Position numbers and translations under genes: made by a program
The notes under the pieces: generated by a model
What the model was told of the DNA's origin: nothing
The model's database searches: none
Seen by the model: only the letters and a program-made list of their open reading frames with translations
Origin: Methylobacterium amylolyticum
Lineage (GTDB): Bacteria > Pseudomonadota > Alphaproteobacteria > Rhizobiales > Beijerinckiaceae
DNA: 64,000 nt
Assembly (NCBI RefSeq): GCF_030700245.1
Contig: NZ_JAUYZI010000006.1
Location: 62,001-126,000, forward strand
Direction of reading: 5' to 3'
Shown: piece by piece, positions 36,570 to 46,116 of the stretch
Layout: every line of letters starts with the position of its first letter
Numbering within the stretch: position 1 is the first letter of the stretch

Positions 36570-37493
36570 ATGACCGAATCCGTCGCGATCGTCGGTTCCG
36601 GCCTGATCGGCCGGGCCTGGGCGATGATCTTCGCCCGCGCGGGCTGGGACGTGCGCCTGCACGACGCCGCCGCGGGGGTGGCGCAGGCCGCCGTGCCGCT
36701 CTGCGCCGAGGGCCTGGAGACGCTGGCCGCGCACGGGCTGTGCCCGGATCCCGCCGCGGCGGCCGGCCGCATCCGGGCGGCTGGAAACCTCGCGGAGGCG
36801 CTCGACGGCGCGACCTTCGTCCAGGAGAACGGGCCGGAACGGCTCGAGGTCAAGCGCGTCCTGTTCGCCGAACTCGACGCGGGGACGCCGAAGGGCGCGG
36901 TGATCGCCTCGTCCTCCTCGGCGATCCGCTGCTCGCTGTTCACGAAGGACCTGCCGGGGCGCGGGCGCTGCCTGATCGGCCATCCCGTCAACCCGCCGCA
37001 CCTGATCCCGCTGGTGGAGATCTCCGGCGCGCCCTGGACCGATCCGGAGGCCCTGATCCGGGCGCGAGCCGTGTACGAAGCGATCGGGCAGGTGCCGATC
37101 ACGGTGCTGAAGGAGGTGGAGGGCTTCATCCTCAACCGCCTCCAGGGGGCGCTCCTGGCCGAGGCGTTCCGGCTCGCCTCCGAGGGCTACGTCACCCCGC
37201 AGGATCTCGACCGCACGGTCGCGGACGGGCTCGGCCTGCGCTGGAGCTTCATGGGGCCGTTCGAGACGATCGAGCTGAACGCCCCGGGGGGTATCGCGGA
37301 TTACTGCGCCCGCTACACCGGGTTCTACAAGCGGCTCGCCGCCGAGCCGCCGGCGCCGTCGGTCTACGAGGCGCCGGCGGTCGAGACGATCCTCGAGCGG
37401 TGGCAGGCCCCGGCGGACCTGCCCGCCCGCATGCGCCGCCGCGACGCGCGGCTCGCGGCCCTGCGCGCCCACAAGGCCCAACAGAAGGACTGA
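36570..37493 (+). CDS. 3-hydroxyacyl-CoA-dehydrogenase-family hydroxyacid dehydrogenase, CRYL1-like
   Basis: 307 residues. N-terminal Rossmann motif VAIVGSGLIGRAWA (Gly9, Gly11, Gly14), then ENGPERLEVKR, ASSSSAIRCSLF, and the catalytic GHPVNPPHLIPLVEI. The C-terminal helical part has EVEGFILNRLQGALLAEAFRL and FMGPFETIELNAPGG. The latter set matches lambda-crystallin/L-gulonate 3-dehydrogenase and carnitine dehydrogenase rather than true 3-hydroxyacyl-CoA enzymes. It would oxidise a free 3-hydroxy acid to a 3-keto acid with NAD, feeding the next enzyme. Two bases separate it from BKACE. Confidence 0.88.
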   Translation: MTESVAIVGSGLIGRAWAMIFARAGWDVRLHDAAAGVAQAAVPLCAEGLETLAAHGLCPDPAAAAGRIRAAGNLAEALDGATFVQENGPERLEVKRVLFAELDAGTPKGAVIASSSSAIRCSLFTKDLPGRGRCLIGHPVNPPHLIPLVEISGAPWTDPEALIRARAVYEAIGQVPITVLKEVEGFILNRLQGALLAEAFRLASEGYVTPQDLDRTVADGLGLRWSFMGPFETIELNAPGGIADYCARYTGFYKRLAAEPPAPSVYEAPAVETILERWQAPADLPARMRRRDARLAALRAHKAQQKD

Positions 37494-37495
37494 GC

Positions 37496-38425
37496 ATGGC
37501 GACCCAGAGAAAAGTCATCATCACCTGCGCGGTGACGGGGGCGATCCACACGCCGAGCATGTCGCCGCACCTGCCGGTGAGCCCGGAGGAGATCGCCGAC
37601 GCGGCGATCGGCGCGGCGGAGGCCGGGGCGGCGATCGTCCACCTGCACGCCCGCGATCCCGGCGACGGCCGGCCGGACCAGTCGCCGGAGGCGTTCAGTC
37701 GCTTCCTGCCGGTGATCAAGCAGCGCTCGAACTGCGTGGTGAACCTCACCACCGGCGGCGCGCCGACCATGACGATCGAGGAGCGGGTGCGCCCCGCCGC
37801 GACCTTCCAGCCGGAGGTCGCCTCGCTCAACCTCGGCTCGATGAACTTCGGCCTGTTCGGCATGCTCGACCGCTTCAAGGATCTGAAGCACCAGTGGGAG
37901 CGGGACTACCTCGGCAACAAGGACATCATCTTCCGCAACACCTTCGGCCAGATCGAGCACATCCTCACGACCTGCGCCCCGAACGGGACCCGGTTCGAGT
38001 TCGAGTGCTACGACACCGCGCATCTCTACAACCTGAAATACTTTTTCGACCGCGGGCTGGTGAAGGCGCCGCTGTTCATCCAGACGGTGTTCGGGCTCCA
38101 GGGCGGCATCGGCGCCCACCCGGACGATGTGATGCACATGAAGCGCACCGCCGACCGGCTGTTCGGCGATCAGTACCGCTGGTCGGTACTGGGCGCGGGC
38201 CGCAACCAGATGACGATCGCGGCGATGGCGGCGGCGATGGGCGGCAACGTCCGCGTCGGGCTGGAGGACAGCCTGTGGGACGGGCCGGGCCGCTTGGCCC
38301 AGACCAACGCCGCGCAGGTGCGCCGGGTGCGGAGCATCATCGAGGGGCTGGGGCTCGCGGTCGCCACCCCGGACGAAGCCCGCGAGATGCTCGACTTGAA
38401 GGGCGGCGACAAGGTCGCGTTCTAG
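37496..38425 (+). CDS. Beta-keto acid cleavage enzyme (BKACE, DUF849)
   Basis: 309 residues. A zinc TIM-barrel enzyme that condenses a beta-keto acid with acetyl-CoA, giving acetoacetate and a new acyl-CoA. Zinc ligands His49-x-His51 (VHLHARDP) and Glu257 in GLEDSLWDG; also LTTGGAPTMT, FGLQGGIGAHPDD and WSVLGAGRNQM. Together with the dehydrogenase before it, this is the dehydrogenate-then-cleave logic used for carnitine and other 3-hydroxy acids. No thioesterase is in the operon, so carnitine is only one option. The substrate cannot be read from sequence. Confidence 0.93.
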   Translation: MATQRKVIITCAVTGAIHTPSMSPHLPVSPEEIADAAIGAAEAGAAIVHLHARDPGDGRPDQSPEAFSRFLPVIKQRSNCVVNLTTGGAPTMTIEERVRPAATFQPEVASLNLGSMNFGLFGMLDRFKDLKHQWERDYLGNKDIIFRNTFGQIEHILTTCAPNGTRFEFECYDTAHLYNLKYFFDRGLVKAPLFIQTVFGLQGGIGAHPDDVMHMKRTADRLFGDQYRWSVLGAGRNQMTIAAMAAAMGGNVRVGLEDSLWDGPGRLAQTNAAQVRRVRSIIEGLGLAVATPDEAREMLDLKGGDKVAF

Positions 38426-38469
38426 CGCCGGCCCGCCTTCGGGCGCGGATTGCACCGTTCTGCGACAGG

Positions 38470-38489
38470 GCATATGTTTCGACATATGC
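38470..38489. promoter_or_regulatory. Palindromic operator upstream of vapBC
   Basis: GCATATG-TTTCGA-CATATGC, a perfect 7-bp inverted repeat 14 bases before the vapB start. VapBC complexes repress their own promoter by binding such palindromes. Confidence 0.7.
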
Positions 38490-38502
38490 CCGGGAGGCCC
38501 TC

Positions 38503-38733
38503 GTGGAGCGCACCGCCAGCCTGTTCATGAACAACCGCAGCCAAGCGGTCCGCATCCCCAAGGATTTCGAGTTGCCCGGCGACGAGGTGACGATCGTGCG
38601 CCTGCCGGACGGCTCTCTCCTGCTCCGGCCCAGACGAGAACTCGACGCCCTGCTGGCCACCCTGGCCCCACTCGGGCCGGAGGATGCCCTGGAAGACGTG
38701 CAGGATCTCGACATCGAGCCCGTCCACCTGTGA
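38503..38733 (+). CDS. vapB: VapB-type antitoxin (AbrB/SpoVT fold)
   Basis: 76 residues. The GTG after GGGAGG gives the typical antitoxin opening, ASLFMNNRSQAVRIPKDFEL, with a swapped-hairpin AbrB DNA-binding domain to about residue 45 (DEVTIVRLPDGSLLLRP). The C-terminal part would wrap the toxin. Starting at the later ATG (38527) would cut into the first strand. The stop overlaps the vapC start. Confidence 0.85.
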   Translation: MERTASLFMNNRSQAVRIPKDFELPGDEVTIVRLPDGSLLLRPRRELDALLATLAPLGPEDALEDVQDLDIEPVHL

Positions 38734-39164
38734 GCGGGGCGGCGCACTACATCCTCGACACGAACATCCTGTCGGATCTGATCAATCGCGGCCGGGACAG
38801 CGCGATCCGCAACGTCCTCGCAGGTTTGACGGGTCGCGTGCACACCAGCGTCGTCGTCGCCGCCGAGATCCGCTACGGCGTCGCGAAGAAGGGATCGCGG
38901 GCGCTGGCCGAGCGCGTCGAGGCGGTGCTCGGGACGATCCCGATCCTCCCGCTCGCTCCGCCGGCCGACCTCCGCTACGGCGAGATCCGGGCGGAACTCG
39001 AACGGAGCGGCCGGTTGATCGGCCCCAACGACATGCTGATCGCCGCGCAATGCCTCGCGCTCGACATGCATCTCGTGACCGACAACGGCGATGAATTCCG
39101 GCGCGTGCCCGGTCTCACCGTCGAGAACTGGCTGATGCGGAGCGGGGATCCTGCGGCCAACTGA
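38730..39164 (+). CDS. vapC: VapC-type PIN-domain ribonuclease toxin
   Basis: 144 residues, GTG start overlapping the vapB stop (GTGA). PIN-domain acidic site: Asp10 (ILDTNILSDL), Glu46 (AAEIRYG), Asp101 (PNDMLIAA) and Asp118 (VTDNGDEF). The magnesium-dependent RNase is held inactive by VapB. All catalytic residues are present, so the toxin looks functional. Confidence 0.93.
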   Translation: MSGAAHYILDTNILSDLINRGRDSAIRNVLAGLTGRVHTSVVVAAEIRYGVAKKGSRALAERVEAVLGTIPILPLAPPADLRYGEIRAELERSGRLIGPNDMLIAAQCLALDMHLVTDNGDEFRRVPGLTVENWLMRSGDPAAN

Positions 39165-39196
39165 TCGATCCGCGCTGCGAGGCGAGGCTTTTTGGA

Positions 39197-39481
39197 TCAG
39201 TCCGGTCGGCCGAAAGCGCGGTCGAGGTCGGCGGGCTTGATCCCGTCGATCTCCAGGTGCTTGAGGCGGCCCTGGTCGCCTGAGACGATCCGCACCGCGC
39301 CGGCCCCGACCCGCAGGGCCTTGGCGACGAGCCTGCGCAGGGCGTCGTTGGCCGCCCCGTCGACCGGCGGCGCGGCCACCCGCGCCTTCAGGTAGGGCAG
39401 GCCGGCCGCGTCGCGGGCCCACCCGTCCGCCGCGTCGCGACCGCCGCGCGGGGTGAGGCGCACCACCAGCCTGACCGTCAT
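39197..39481 (-). CDS. DUF167/YggU family protein
   Basis: 94 residues. Matches the UPF0235/YggU family: LVVRLTPRGGRDAADGW, RVAAPPVDGAANDALRRLVAKAL, VRIVSGDQGRLKHLEIDG. Widely conserved small cytosolic fold of unknown function. It converges on vapC with 32 bases between the ends. Confidence 0.93.
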   Translation of the reverse strand: MTVRLVVRLTPRGGRDAADGWARDAAGLPYLKARVAAPPVDGAANDALRRLVAKALRVGAGAVRIVSGDQGRLKHLEIDGIKPADLDRAFGRPD

Positions 39482-39588
39482 CCCCGATCCCGACGCCTCG
39501 CCCGGCCGCGTTCACGCGTCCTTACCGATCCGGCCGTAGCATCGCCGCGACGCGCCGTGCAGGGCGCTCATACGGCGCAGACCCCGCG

Positions 39589-40685
<1,097 letters not shown>

Positions 40686-40719
40686 AGCCCGTAGCCGCGC
40701 GTCCGGAACCCCCAAAAAA

Positions 40720-42096
40720 TCAAAAAATCTTGCCGGGGTTGAGGCGGTTGTCCGGATCCAGCGCCCGCTTCACCAAGCGCATGGCCGCGATCTCCGCGCC
40801 CGAGCGCGACAGCCCGAGCTTGCCGCGCTTCTCCAGGCCGATCCCGTGCTCGGCGGAGACCGAGCCGTTGAGCTCGGCCAGCGGCTCGTAGATCGCCGCG
40901 TCGATCGCGGTGTTGCCGGCGGCATCGAGGCGGGTGGTGTTCCAGTGCAGGTTGTTGTCGCCGATATGGCCGTAGACCACCGCCCGGCAGTCGGGGATCG
41001 CGGCGAGGCGGGCGAGCGCGCCGGTCACGTAGGCGTCCATCCTGGCGAGCGGCACGCTCACGTCGAAGGCGCGGTGGATGCCGTCCGCGTTCATGTGCTC
41101 GACCCGGTCGCGGATCCGCCACATCGCCTGCCGCTGCTCCTCGGAGGAGGCGAGCGCCGCGTCGAGCACCGTGCCCGCGGTCATCAGCCCGTCGAGGAGG
41201 TCGTGGAAGCGCTCGGCCTCTTCCGGCACGCACTCCACCTCGATGATCGCGTAGAACGGGTAGTCCTGGGGCAGGGGCGGGGTCTCCCGGCCGGGCTTGG
41301 TCATCAGCCGGTAGAAGTCCGGCCACAGGCCCTCGAACGAGGAGACCCGGCCCTGGAACGCGGCCTGCGCGGCCCGCAGCACCCGGGCGCCGTCGTCGAC
41401 CCCGGGGCAGGCGATCAGCGCCGTGACGTAGCCCGCGGGCTCCGGGCGCAGGCGCAGCACCGCGCGGGTGACGAGGCCGAGCGTGCCTTCCGTGCCGACG
41501 AAGAGCTGCTTGAGGTCGAGGCCGGTGTTGTTCTTGATGAGCGGGCGCATCGAGGACACCACCGTGCCGTCGGCGAGCACCGCCTCCAGCCCCAGCACCA
41601 TCTCGCGCATCATGCCGTAGCGCAGCACCCGCAGGCCGCCGGCATTGGTCGAGATCGTGCCGCCGACGGTGGCCGAGCCGCGGGCGCCCAGGTCGAGGGG
41701 GAAGAACAGGCCGGCGGCGCGCGCCGCCCCCTGCACCGCCTCGACGGTGGCGCCGGTGCCCGCCACCACCGTCATCGCCAGGGGATCGACCGGCTCGATC
41801 CCGGTCATCCGCTCGGTGGAGAGGGTGATCTGGTCCGGCGCGCAGAGGATGCCGTCGACGAGGCCGGTGGCGCCGCCGCGGGGCACCACCGAGACCCCGG
41901 CCTCGGCGCAGGCGGCCATCACCGCGCTGGTCTCGGCGGTGTCGCGGGGCCGCACCAGGGCGAGGGCGGCGCAGGGCTCGGCCGGCCGCGTCCAGCTCGC
42001 CGGCCGGCCGCGCAGCTCCTCCCCGGTCACGACGCCGGAGGCGCCGACGAGGCCGCGGAGGCGATCCAGGAATGCGGTCTGCGCGGCGTCGGTCAT
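40720..42096 (-). CDS. FAD-linked 2-hydroxyacid dehydrogenase/oxidase (GlcD-like)
   Basis: 458 residues. A VAO-type FAD domain with VVPRGGATGLVDG, DLGARGSATVGGTISTNAGG and FVGTEGTLGLVTRAVLRL for flavin binding. The C-terminal cap domain ends VYGHIGDNNLHWN and SAEHGIGLEKRG, the histidines of D-lactate, glycolate and D-2-hydroxyglutarate dehydrogenases. It would oxidise a 2-hydroxy acid, passing electrons to a quinone or electron-transfer flavoprotein. Last gene of the leftward sugar-acid set; its 3' end lies 35 bases from the artefactual C tract but the reading frame is complete. Confidence 0.92.
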   Translation of the reverse strand: MTDAAQTAFLDRLRGLVGASGVVTGEELRGRPASWTRPAEPCAALALVRPRDTAETSAVMAACAEAGVSVVPRGGATGLVDGILCAPDQITLSTERMTGIEPVDPLAMTVVAGTGATVEAVQGAARAAGLFFPLDLGARGSATVGGTISTNAGGLRVLRYGMMREMVLGLEAVLADGTVVSSMRPLIKNNTGLDLKQLFVGTEGTLGLVTRAVLRLRPEPAGYVTALIACPGVDDGARVLRAAQAAFQGRVSSFEGLWPDFYRLMTKPGRETPPLPQDYPFYAIIEVECVPEEAERFHDLLDGLMTAGTVLDAALASSEEQRQAMWRIRDRVEHMNADGIHRAFDVSVPLARMDAYVTGALARLAAIPDCRAVVYGHIGDNNLHWNTTRLDAAGNTAIDAAIYEPLAELNGSVSAEHGIGLEKRGKLGLSRSGAEIAAMRLVKRALDPDNRLNPGKIF

Positions 42097-42128
42097 CGGC
42101 CTGTGGTCCGGTTGGGCACGCCGGTCTG

Positions 42129-43322
42129 TCACAAAAACCCGCGCGCGGCGAGGTTGCGCATCAGCGCCCGCGCCCCGAACGTCCAGGGCTCGCAGGCGTC
42201 GCAGGGGCGCATGCGGTTGACGAGGCGCCCCAGCTCCGGGCTCGCGATCGTCACCCGGTCGCCCTCGGCGTGGGTGAAGCCGAGGCCCGGCCCGTGCCGG
42301 TCCTGCACCGGGGCGAACATCGTGCCGAGCATGAGCAGGGCGCCGTCCGGGTAGGCGTGGGTGCGCCCCATCAGCGCCGCCACCAAGTCCTCCGGATCGC
42401 GGCTGATCTCGGAGAGCGGCGAGGTGCCGGCCATCGTGAAGCCGTCGTCGCCCACGACCTCCAGGCTCACGGTGGTGCGCCGGACGGTGTCCAGCGAGAA
42501 GGTGTCGTCGAACAGGCGCAGGAACGGCCCGAGCGCGCAGGAGGCGTTGTTGTCCTTGGCCTTGCCGAGGAGCAGCGCCGAGCGCCCCTCGAAGTCGCGC
42601 AGGTTCACGTCGTTGGCGAGCGTCGCCCCGACGATTCTCTGCGATGCGCTGACCGCCAGGGCCACTTCCGGCTCGGGGTTGTTCCAGCGGGATTCCGGGT
42701 GCAGCCCGGCATCCATGCCGCAGCCCACCGCCGACATCGGCTGGCTCTTGGTGAAGATCTCGGCGTCCGGGCCGATGCCGACTTCGAGGTACTGGCTCCA
42801 GGCGCCCTGGGCGACCAGCACGTCCTTGAGGGCGGCGGCCTCGGCCGAGCCGGGCTTGAGGCGGCGCAGGTCGGCGCCGACGAGGCGCTCGATCTCCGCC
42901 CGGATCGCGGCGGCTGCGGCGAAGTCGCCCCGCGCCCGCTCCTCGATCACCCGCTCCAGCATCGAGGTCGCGAAGGTGACGCCCGCCGCCTTGAGCGCCT
43001 GGAGGTCGGCCGGCGCCAGCAGCCACGGCCGGGTCGCGTCGCGCGTGTCCGGCGGGGTGTTGGCGAGCACCGCGTCGAGGCCGCCCAGATCCTCGCCCTC
43101 GGCCGCGCGGAGGGCCGCGGCGGGGTCGTCCGCCTCGCACAGGTCGCTGACGGTGGCGAAGCGCGCGGTGATGTCGATCACCCGCGCCGCGCCGTCCGCG
43201 CCCGCGCGCAGGGCGACGACGCTCGGCCCCCCGGCGTCCGGCCGCCACACGCGGCCGACCAGCGCCCCGCGGCACCCGTCCGCGGGCAGGATTTCTTTTG
43301 GACTCAAGCCGGTCGGGGACAT
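42129..43322 (-). CDS. FAH-family 2-keto-3-deoxy-sugar-acid dehydratase, XylX-like
   Basis: 397 residues. After about 90 N-terminal residues comes the fumarylacetoacetate-hydrolase fold. The body (LKAAGVTFATSMLERVIEERARGD, SQYLEVGIGPDAEIFTK, NNPEPEVALAV, NDVNLRDFEGRSALLLGKAKD, ALGPFLRLFDDTF, LGTMFAPVQDR) closely follows what I recall of Caulobacter XylX, 2-keto-3-deoxy-D-xylonate dehydratase, which yields alpha-ketoglutarate semialdehyde. A Glu-x-Glu metal pair is visible in PEPEVA. It may act on xylonate-, arabonate- or fuconate-derived keto acids. Confidence 0.88.
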   Translation of the reverse strand: MSPTGLSPKEILPADGCRGALVGRVWRPDAGGPSVVALRAGADGAARVIDITARFATVSDLCEADDPAAALRAAEGEDLGGLDAVLANTPPDTRDATRPWLLAPADLQALKAAGVTFATSMLERVIEERARGDFAAAAAIRAEIERLVGADLRRLKPGSAEAAALKDVLVAQGAWSQYLEVGIGPDAEIFTKSQPMSAVGCGMDAGLHPESRWNNPEPEVALAVSASQRIVGATLANDVNLRDFEGRSALLLGKAKDNNASCALGPFLRLFDDTFSLDTVRRTTVSLEVVGDDGFTMAGTSPLSEISRDPEDLVAALMGRTHAYPDGALLMLGTMFAPVQDRHGPGLGFTHAEGDRVTIASPELGRLVNRMRPCDACEPWTFGARALMRNLAARGFL

Positions 43323-43333
43323 GGCGGATCTCC

Positions 43334-44260
43334 TCAGCGGCCCCAGCGCAGGACCAGGGGGTCGAGCCGGCGGGCGATCTCGATCAGGCCGGCGCGGGTG
43401 TCCGGGTGCAGGGGCTGGATCGGCGCCCGGGCGGTCTCGTGGGCGATGACGCCGCCCTCCCGCATCAGCGCCTTGCAGGCGAGCAGCCCGCACTGCCGGT
43501 TCTCGTAATTGATCAGCGGCAGCCAGCGCCCGTAGGCCTCCATCGCCGCCTCGCGGTTCCCGGCGAAGTAGGCGTCGGTGATCCGGCGGATGCCGTCCGG
43601 GTAGGCGCCGCCGGTCATGGCGCCGGTGGCCCCGGCGTCGAGGTCGGCCAGCAGGGTGATCGCCTCCTCGCCGTCCCAGGGCCCCTCGACGCCCGGCCCG
43701 CCCTGGGCGATCAGCTCGCGGAGCTTGGCCGCCGCCCCGGCGGTCTCGATCTTGAAGTAGCTGACGTGCTCGATCTCCCGGGCCATGCGCGCGAGGAAGC
43801 CGGCCGAGAGCGGCGTGCCGGCCACCGGCGCGTCCTGGATCATGATCGGGATTTGAATCGCGTCCGAGACCGCGCGGAAGAAGTCGTAGATGCCGACCTC
43901 CGGCACGCGGATGGTGGCGCCGTGATAGGGCGGCATGATCATCACCATCGCCGCCCCGGCGTCCTGCGCCCGCCGCGAGCGCTCGGCGCAGATATGGGTG
44001 GCGAAGTGGGTGGTGGTGACGATCACCGGCACGCGGCCGGCCACGTGCTCCAGCACCGCGTGCATCACGCGCTCGCGCTCGTCGTCGGTGAGCACGAACT
44101 GCTCCGAGAAGTTCGCGAGGATGCACAGGCCGTGGGAACCGGCATCGATCATGAAGTCGATCGCCCGGCGCTGGCCGTCGAGGTCGAGGGCGCCGGAGGC
44201 GTCGAACACGGTGGGGGCGACGGGGAAGACGCCCCGGTAGGGGCGGGGGGCGGAGGTCAT
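43334..44260 (-). CDS. DapA-family lyase/dehydratase, probable 2-keto-3-deoxy-pentonate dehydratase
   Basis: 308 residues, class I aldolase TIM barrel. Schiff-base Lys170 in VSYFKIETAG. The usual DapA/NanA YN-x-P motif is replaced by MIQDAPVAG, and ILANFSEQFVLTDDER occupies the substrate loop. Both features recall L-2-keto-3-deoxyarabonate dehydratase (AraD type of Azospirillum) more than dihydrodipicolinate synthase. It lies directly upstream of the XylX-like gene with an 11-base gap. Whether the two act on different sugars or in sequence is not clear. Confidence 0.85.
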   Translation of the reverse strand: MTSAPRPYRGVFPVAPTVFDASGALDLDGQRRAIDFMIDAGSHGLCILANFSEQFVLTDDERERVMHAVLEHVAGRVPVIVTTTHFATHICAERSRRAQDAGAAMVMIMPPYHGATIRVPEVGIYDFFRAVSDAIQIPIMIQDAPVAGTPLSAGFLARMAREIEHVSYFKIETAGAAAKLRELIAQGGPGVEGPWDGEEAITLLADLDAGATGAMTGGAYPDGIRRITDAYFAGNREAAMEAYGRWLPLINYENRQCGLLACKALMREGGVIAHETARAPIQPLHPDTRAGLIEIARRLDPLVLRWGR

Positions 44261-44335
44261 GCGGGCTCCCGTTCGGGCGTTGGGCGGCTGATGCGGAACG
44301 CTGCGAGACACGGCGGCGTCGCGAGGGGCCGGCGC

Positions 44336-44372
44336 AATTCCCCCCTCCCCTCTGCGGGAGAGGGAGATCGCG
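44336..44372. repeat. Short GC-rich inverted repeat (CCCCTCCC-CTCTGCGGG family)
   Basis: CCCCTCCCCTCTGCGGGAGAGGGAG in the 201-base gap before the DapA-like gene. Related to the structures at 27945 and 36319-36510. Confidence 0.5.
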
Positions 44373-44461
44373 CGGGTCATGCGAACCTGCACGGCCCATG
44401 GGCGGACGGCGCAGCAGATACGCGCCGCCGCCCTGCACTCAAGTACCGGACCTCAAAAAAA

Positions 44462-45265
44462 TCAATGGGTCATCTCGGCCGGCAGCGACTGCCCAAAGTA
44501 CTTCTGGTAGATCTCGTTGAGCTTGCCGTTCTTCAGGTTGGTATCGACCCAGCCGTCGACCCAGGCCTTCAGCTCCGGATCCTTCTTCCGCAGGCCGACC
44601 GCCATCGGGTAGGCGTTCATCGTGATCTTCACCGCGAGCTTCTTGCCCGGGTTGGCGTCGCGGACGCTGTTGGCGGTGGACAGCGCGGCGGCCAGGATCG
44701 CCTGCTGGCCGGTGGCGACCGCGGTGTTGGTGGTCGCCTCGTCCTCGTAGCGCACGATGGTGGCGCCCGACACGGGCTTGAGCGCCTTGGTCAGCTCGAT
44801 GTCGGCGGTGGTGCCGCGGGCGACGGCGACCGACTTGCCGGCCAGATCCTCGGGCTTCTCGATCTTCTCGCTCTCCGGGGCGGCGATCACCACGGGGATC
44901 ACGCCGTAGGGCTTCGAGTAGTCGACGACGCGCTTGCGCTCCTCGGTGATCGAGAACGAGGCGATCACGATGTCGGCCTTGCCCGAGAGCAGGAACGGCA
45001 CCCGGTTGGCGCCCGAGACCGGCACGATCTCCAGCCCGACGCCGAGGTCCTTGGCGAGCAGGCGGGCGGTGTCGACGTCGGAGCCGGTCTCCTGGGCCTT
45101 GCCGTCGAGCATGCCGTAGGGCGGGTGGCTCACGTCGATCGCCACGAGGATCTTGCCGCGCTGGCGGATCGCGTCGAGGGCGTCGGCGGCCTGGGCGGCG
45201 GCGGGCAGCAGGGCCATGAGCCCGGCGGCGAGGGCGAGGCGGCGGGTGGTGCGTGTGCGGAACAT
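44462..45265 (-). CDS. Polar-amino-acid-type ABC transporter substrate-binding protein
   Basis: 267 residues. Signal peptide about 1-26 (ends AQA-AD). Type II binding fold of the PAAT family: LDAIRQRGKILVAIDVSHPPYG, DVDTARLLAKDLGV, KADIVIASFSITEERKRVVDYSKPY, VAVARGTTADIEL. The PAAT arginine that binds the ligand carboxylate is expected in the ERKR region. Gene context suggests an acidic sugar or hydroxyacid ligand, though this family normally binds amino acids. Confidence 0.9.
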   Translation of the reverse strand: MFRTRTTRRLALAAGLMALLPAAAQAADALDAIRQRGKILVAIDVSHPPYGMLDGKAQETGSDVDTARLLAKDLGVGLEIVPVSGANRVPFLLSGKADIVIASFSITEERKRVVDYSKPYGVIPVVIAAPESEKIEKPEDLAGKSVAVARGTTADIELTKALKPVSGATIVRYEDEATTNTAVATGQQAILAAALSTANSVRDANPGKKLAVKITMNAYPMAVGLRKKDPELKAWVDGWVDTNLKNGKLNEIYQKYFGQSLPAEMTH

Positions 45266-45329
45266 GGATTCCTCCGTGGGTGGGTGTCCGGCCGCCTCGC
45301 AGGGCGGCTCTCGTTGGGGGTGGGTCGTC

Positions 45330-46103
45330 TCAGAGCCCGTTGCCGACGAACTGGCGCAGCTCGGGCGTTTGCGGGTCGCGCAGGATGTCGCCGGATCCGG
45401 CCTCCCAGACGGTGCCCTGGTGCATGAACACGAGCTGGTCGGCGACCGAGCGGGCGAAGCCCATCTCGTGGGTGACGAGCACCATGGTCATGCCGCCCTG
45501 CGCCAGCCGCTCGATGACGCGCAGCACCTCGCCGGTCAGCTCGGGATCGAGCGCCGAGGTCACCTCGTCGAACAGGATCAGGCGCGGGTGCATGGCGAGC
45601 GAGCGGGCGATGGCGACGCGCTGCTGCTGGCCGCCCGAGAGCTGCTCGGGGTAGGCCTCGGCCTTGTCGGCGAGCCCGACCTGGGCGAGCACCTCGCGGG
45701 CAAGCTCCCGCGCCTCGCGGATACCGATCCGCTTCACCTTGCGCGGGGCGAGCATCACGTTCTGCGCCGCGGTGAGGTGCGGGAACAGGTTGTAGCTCTG
45801 GAAGACGATGCCGACCTCCTGGCGCAGCGCCCGCAGGTCCACGCCCGGCTCGTGCAGCTTGCGCCCGCAGACGGTGAGCCGGCCGCCGTTGATCGTCTCC
45901 AGGCCGTTGATGCAGCGCAGAGCCGTGCTCTTGCCCGAGCCGGAGCGGCCGATCAGCACGGTCACGTCCCCTCGGTGGACCTCCAGCGAGATGCCGCGCA
46001 GCACCTCGACCGTGCCGAACGCCTTCCGCACGTCCTCGAAGCGGACCATGGTCTCCCGGTCCGTCGCGGCCGCCGGGGCGTCGGCGATGAGCGTCGCGTC
46101 CAT
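45330..46103 (-). CDS. Polar-amino-acid-type ABC transporter ATPase
   Basis: 257 residues from the ATG that has GGAG at the right distance; a GTG nine bases upstream is possible. Walker A GRSGSGKST, Q-loop VFQSYNLFPHLT, signature LSGGQQQRVAIARSL, Walker B LILFDEVTSALDPEL and switch histidine VTHEM. GlnQ/HisP class. It energises the two permeases encoded just upstream. Confidence 0.95.
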   Translation of the reverse strand: MDATLIADAPAAATDRETMVRFEDVRKAFGTVEVLRGISLEVHRGDVTVLIGRSGSGKSTALRCINGLETINGGRLTVCGRKLHEPGVDLRALRQEVGIVFQSYNLFPHLTAAQNVMLAPRKVKRIGIREARELAREVLAQVGLADKAEAYPEQLSGGQQQRVAIARSLAMHPRLILFDEVTSALDPELTGEVLRVIERLAQGGMTMVLVTHEMGFARSVADQLVFMHQGTVWEAGSGDILRDPQTPELRQFVGNGL

Positions 46104-46116
46104 CTCGTTCACTCCG

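Noticed and set aside
36570-38425. Firm assignment as a carnitine degradation operon
   Set aside because: The thioesterase and betaine-type transporter of such operons are absent; substrate left open.
43334-44260. dapA for lysine biosynthesis
   Set aside because: The YN-x-P motif of DapA is replaced and the neighbours are sugar-acid genes.
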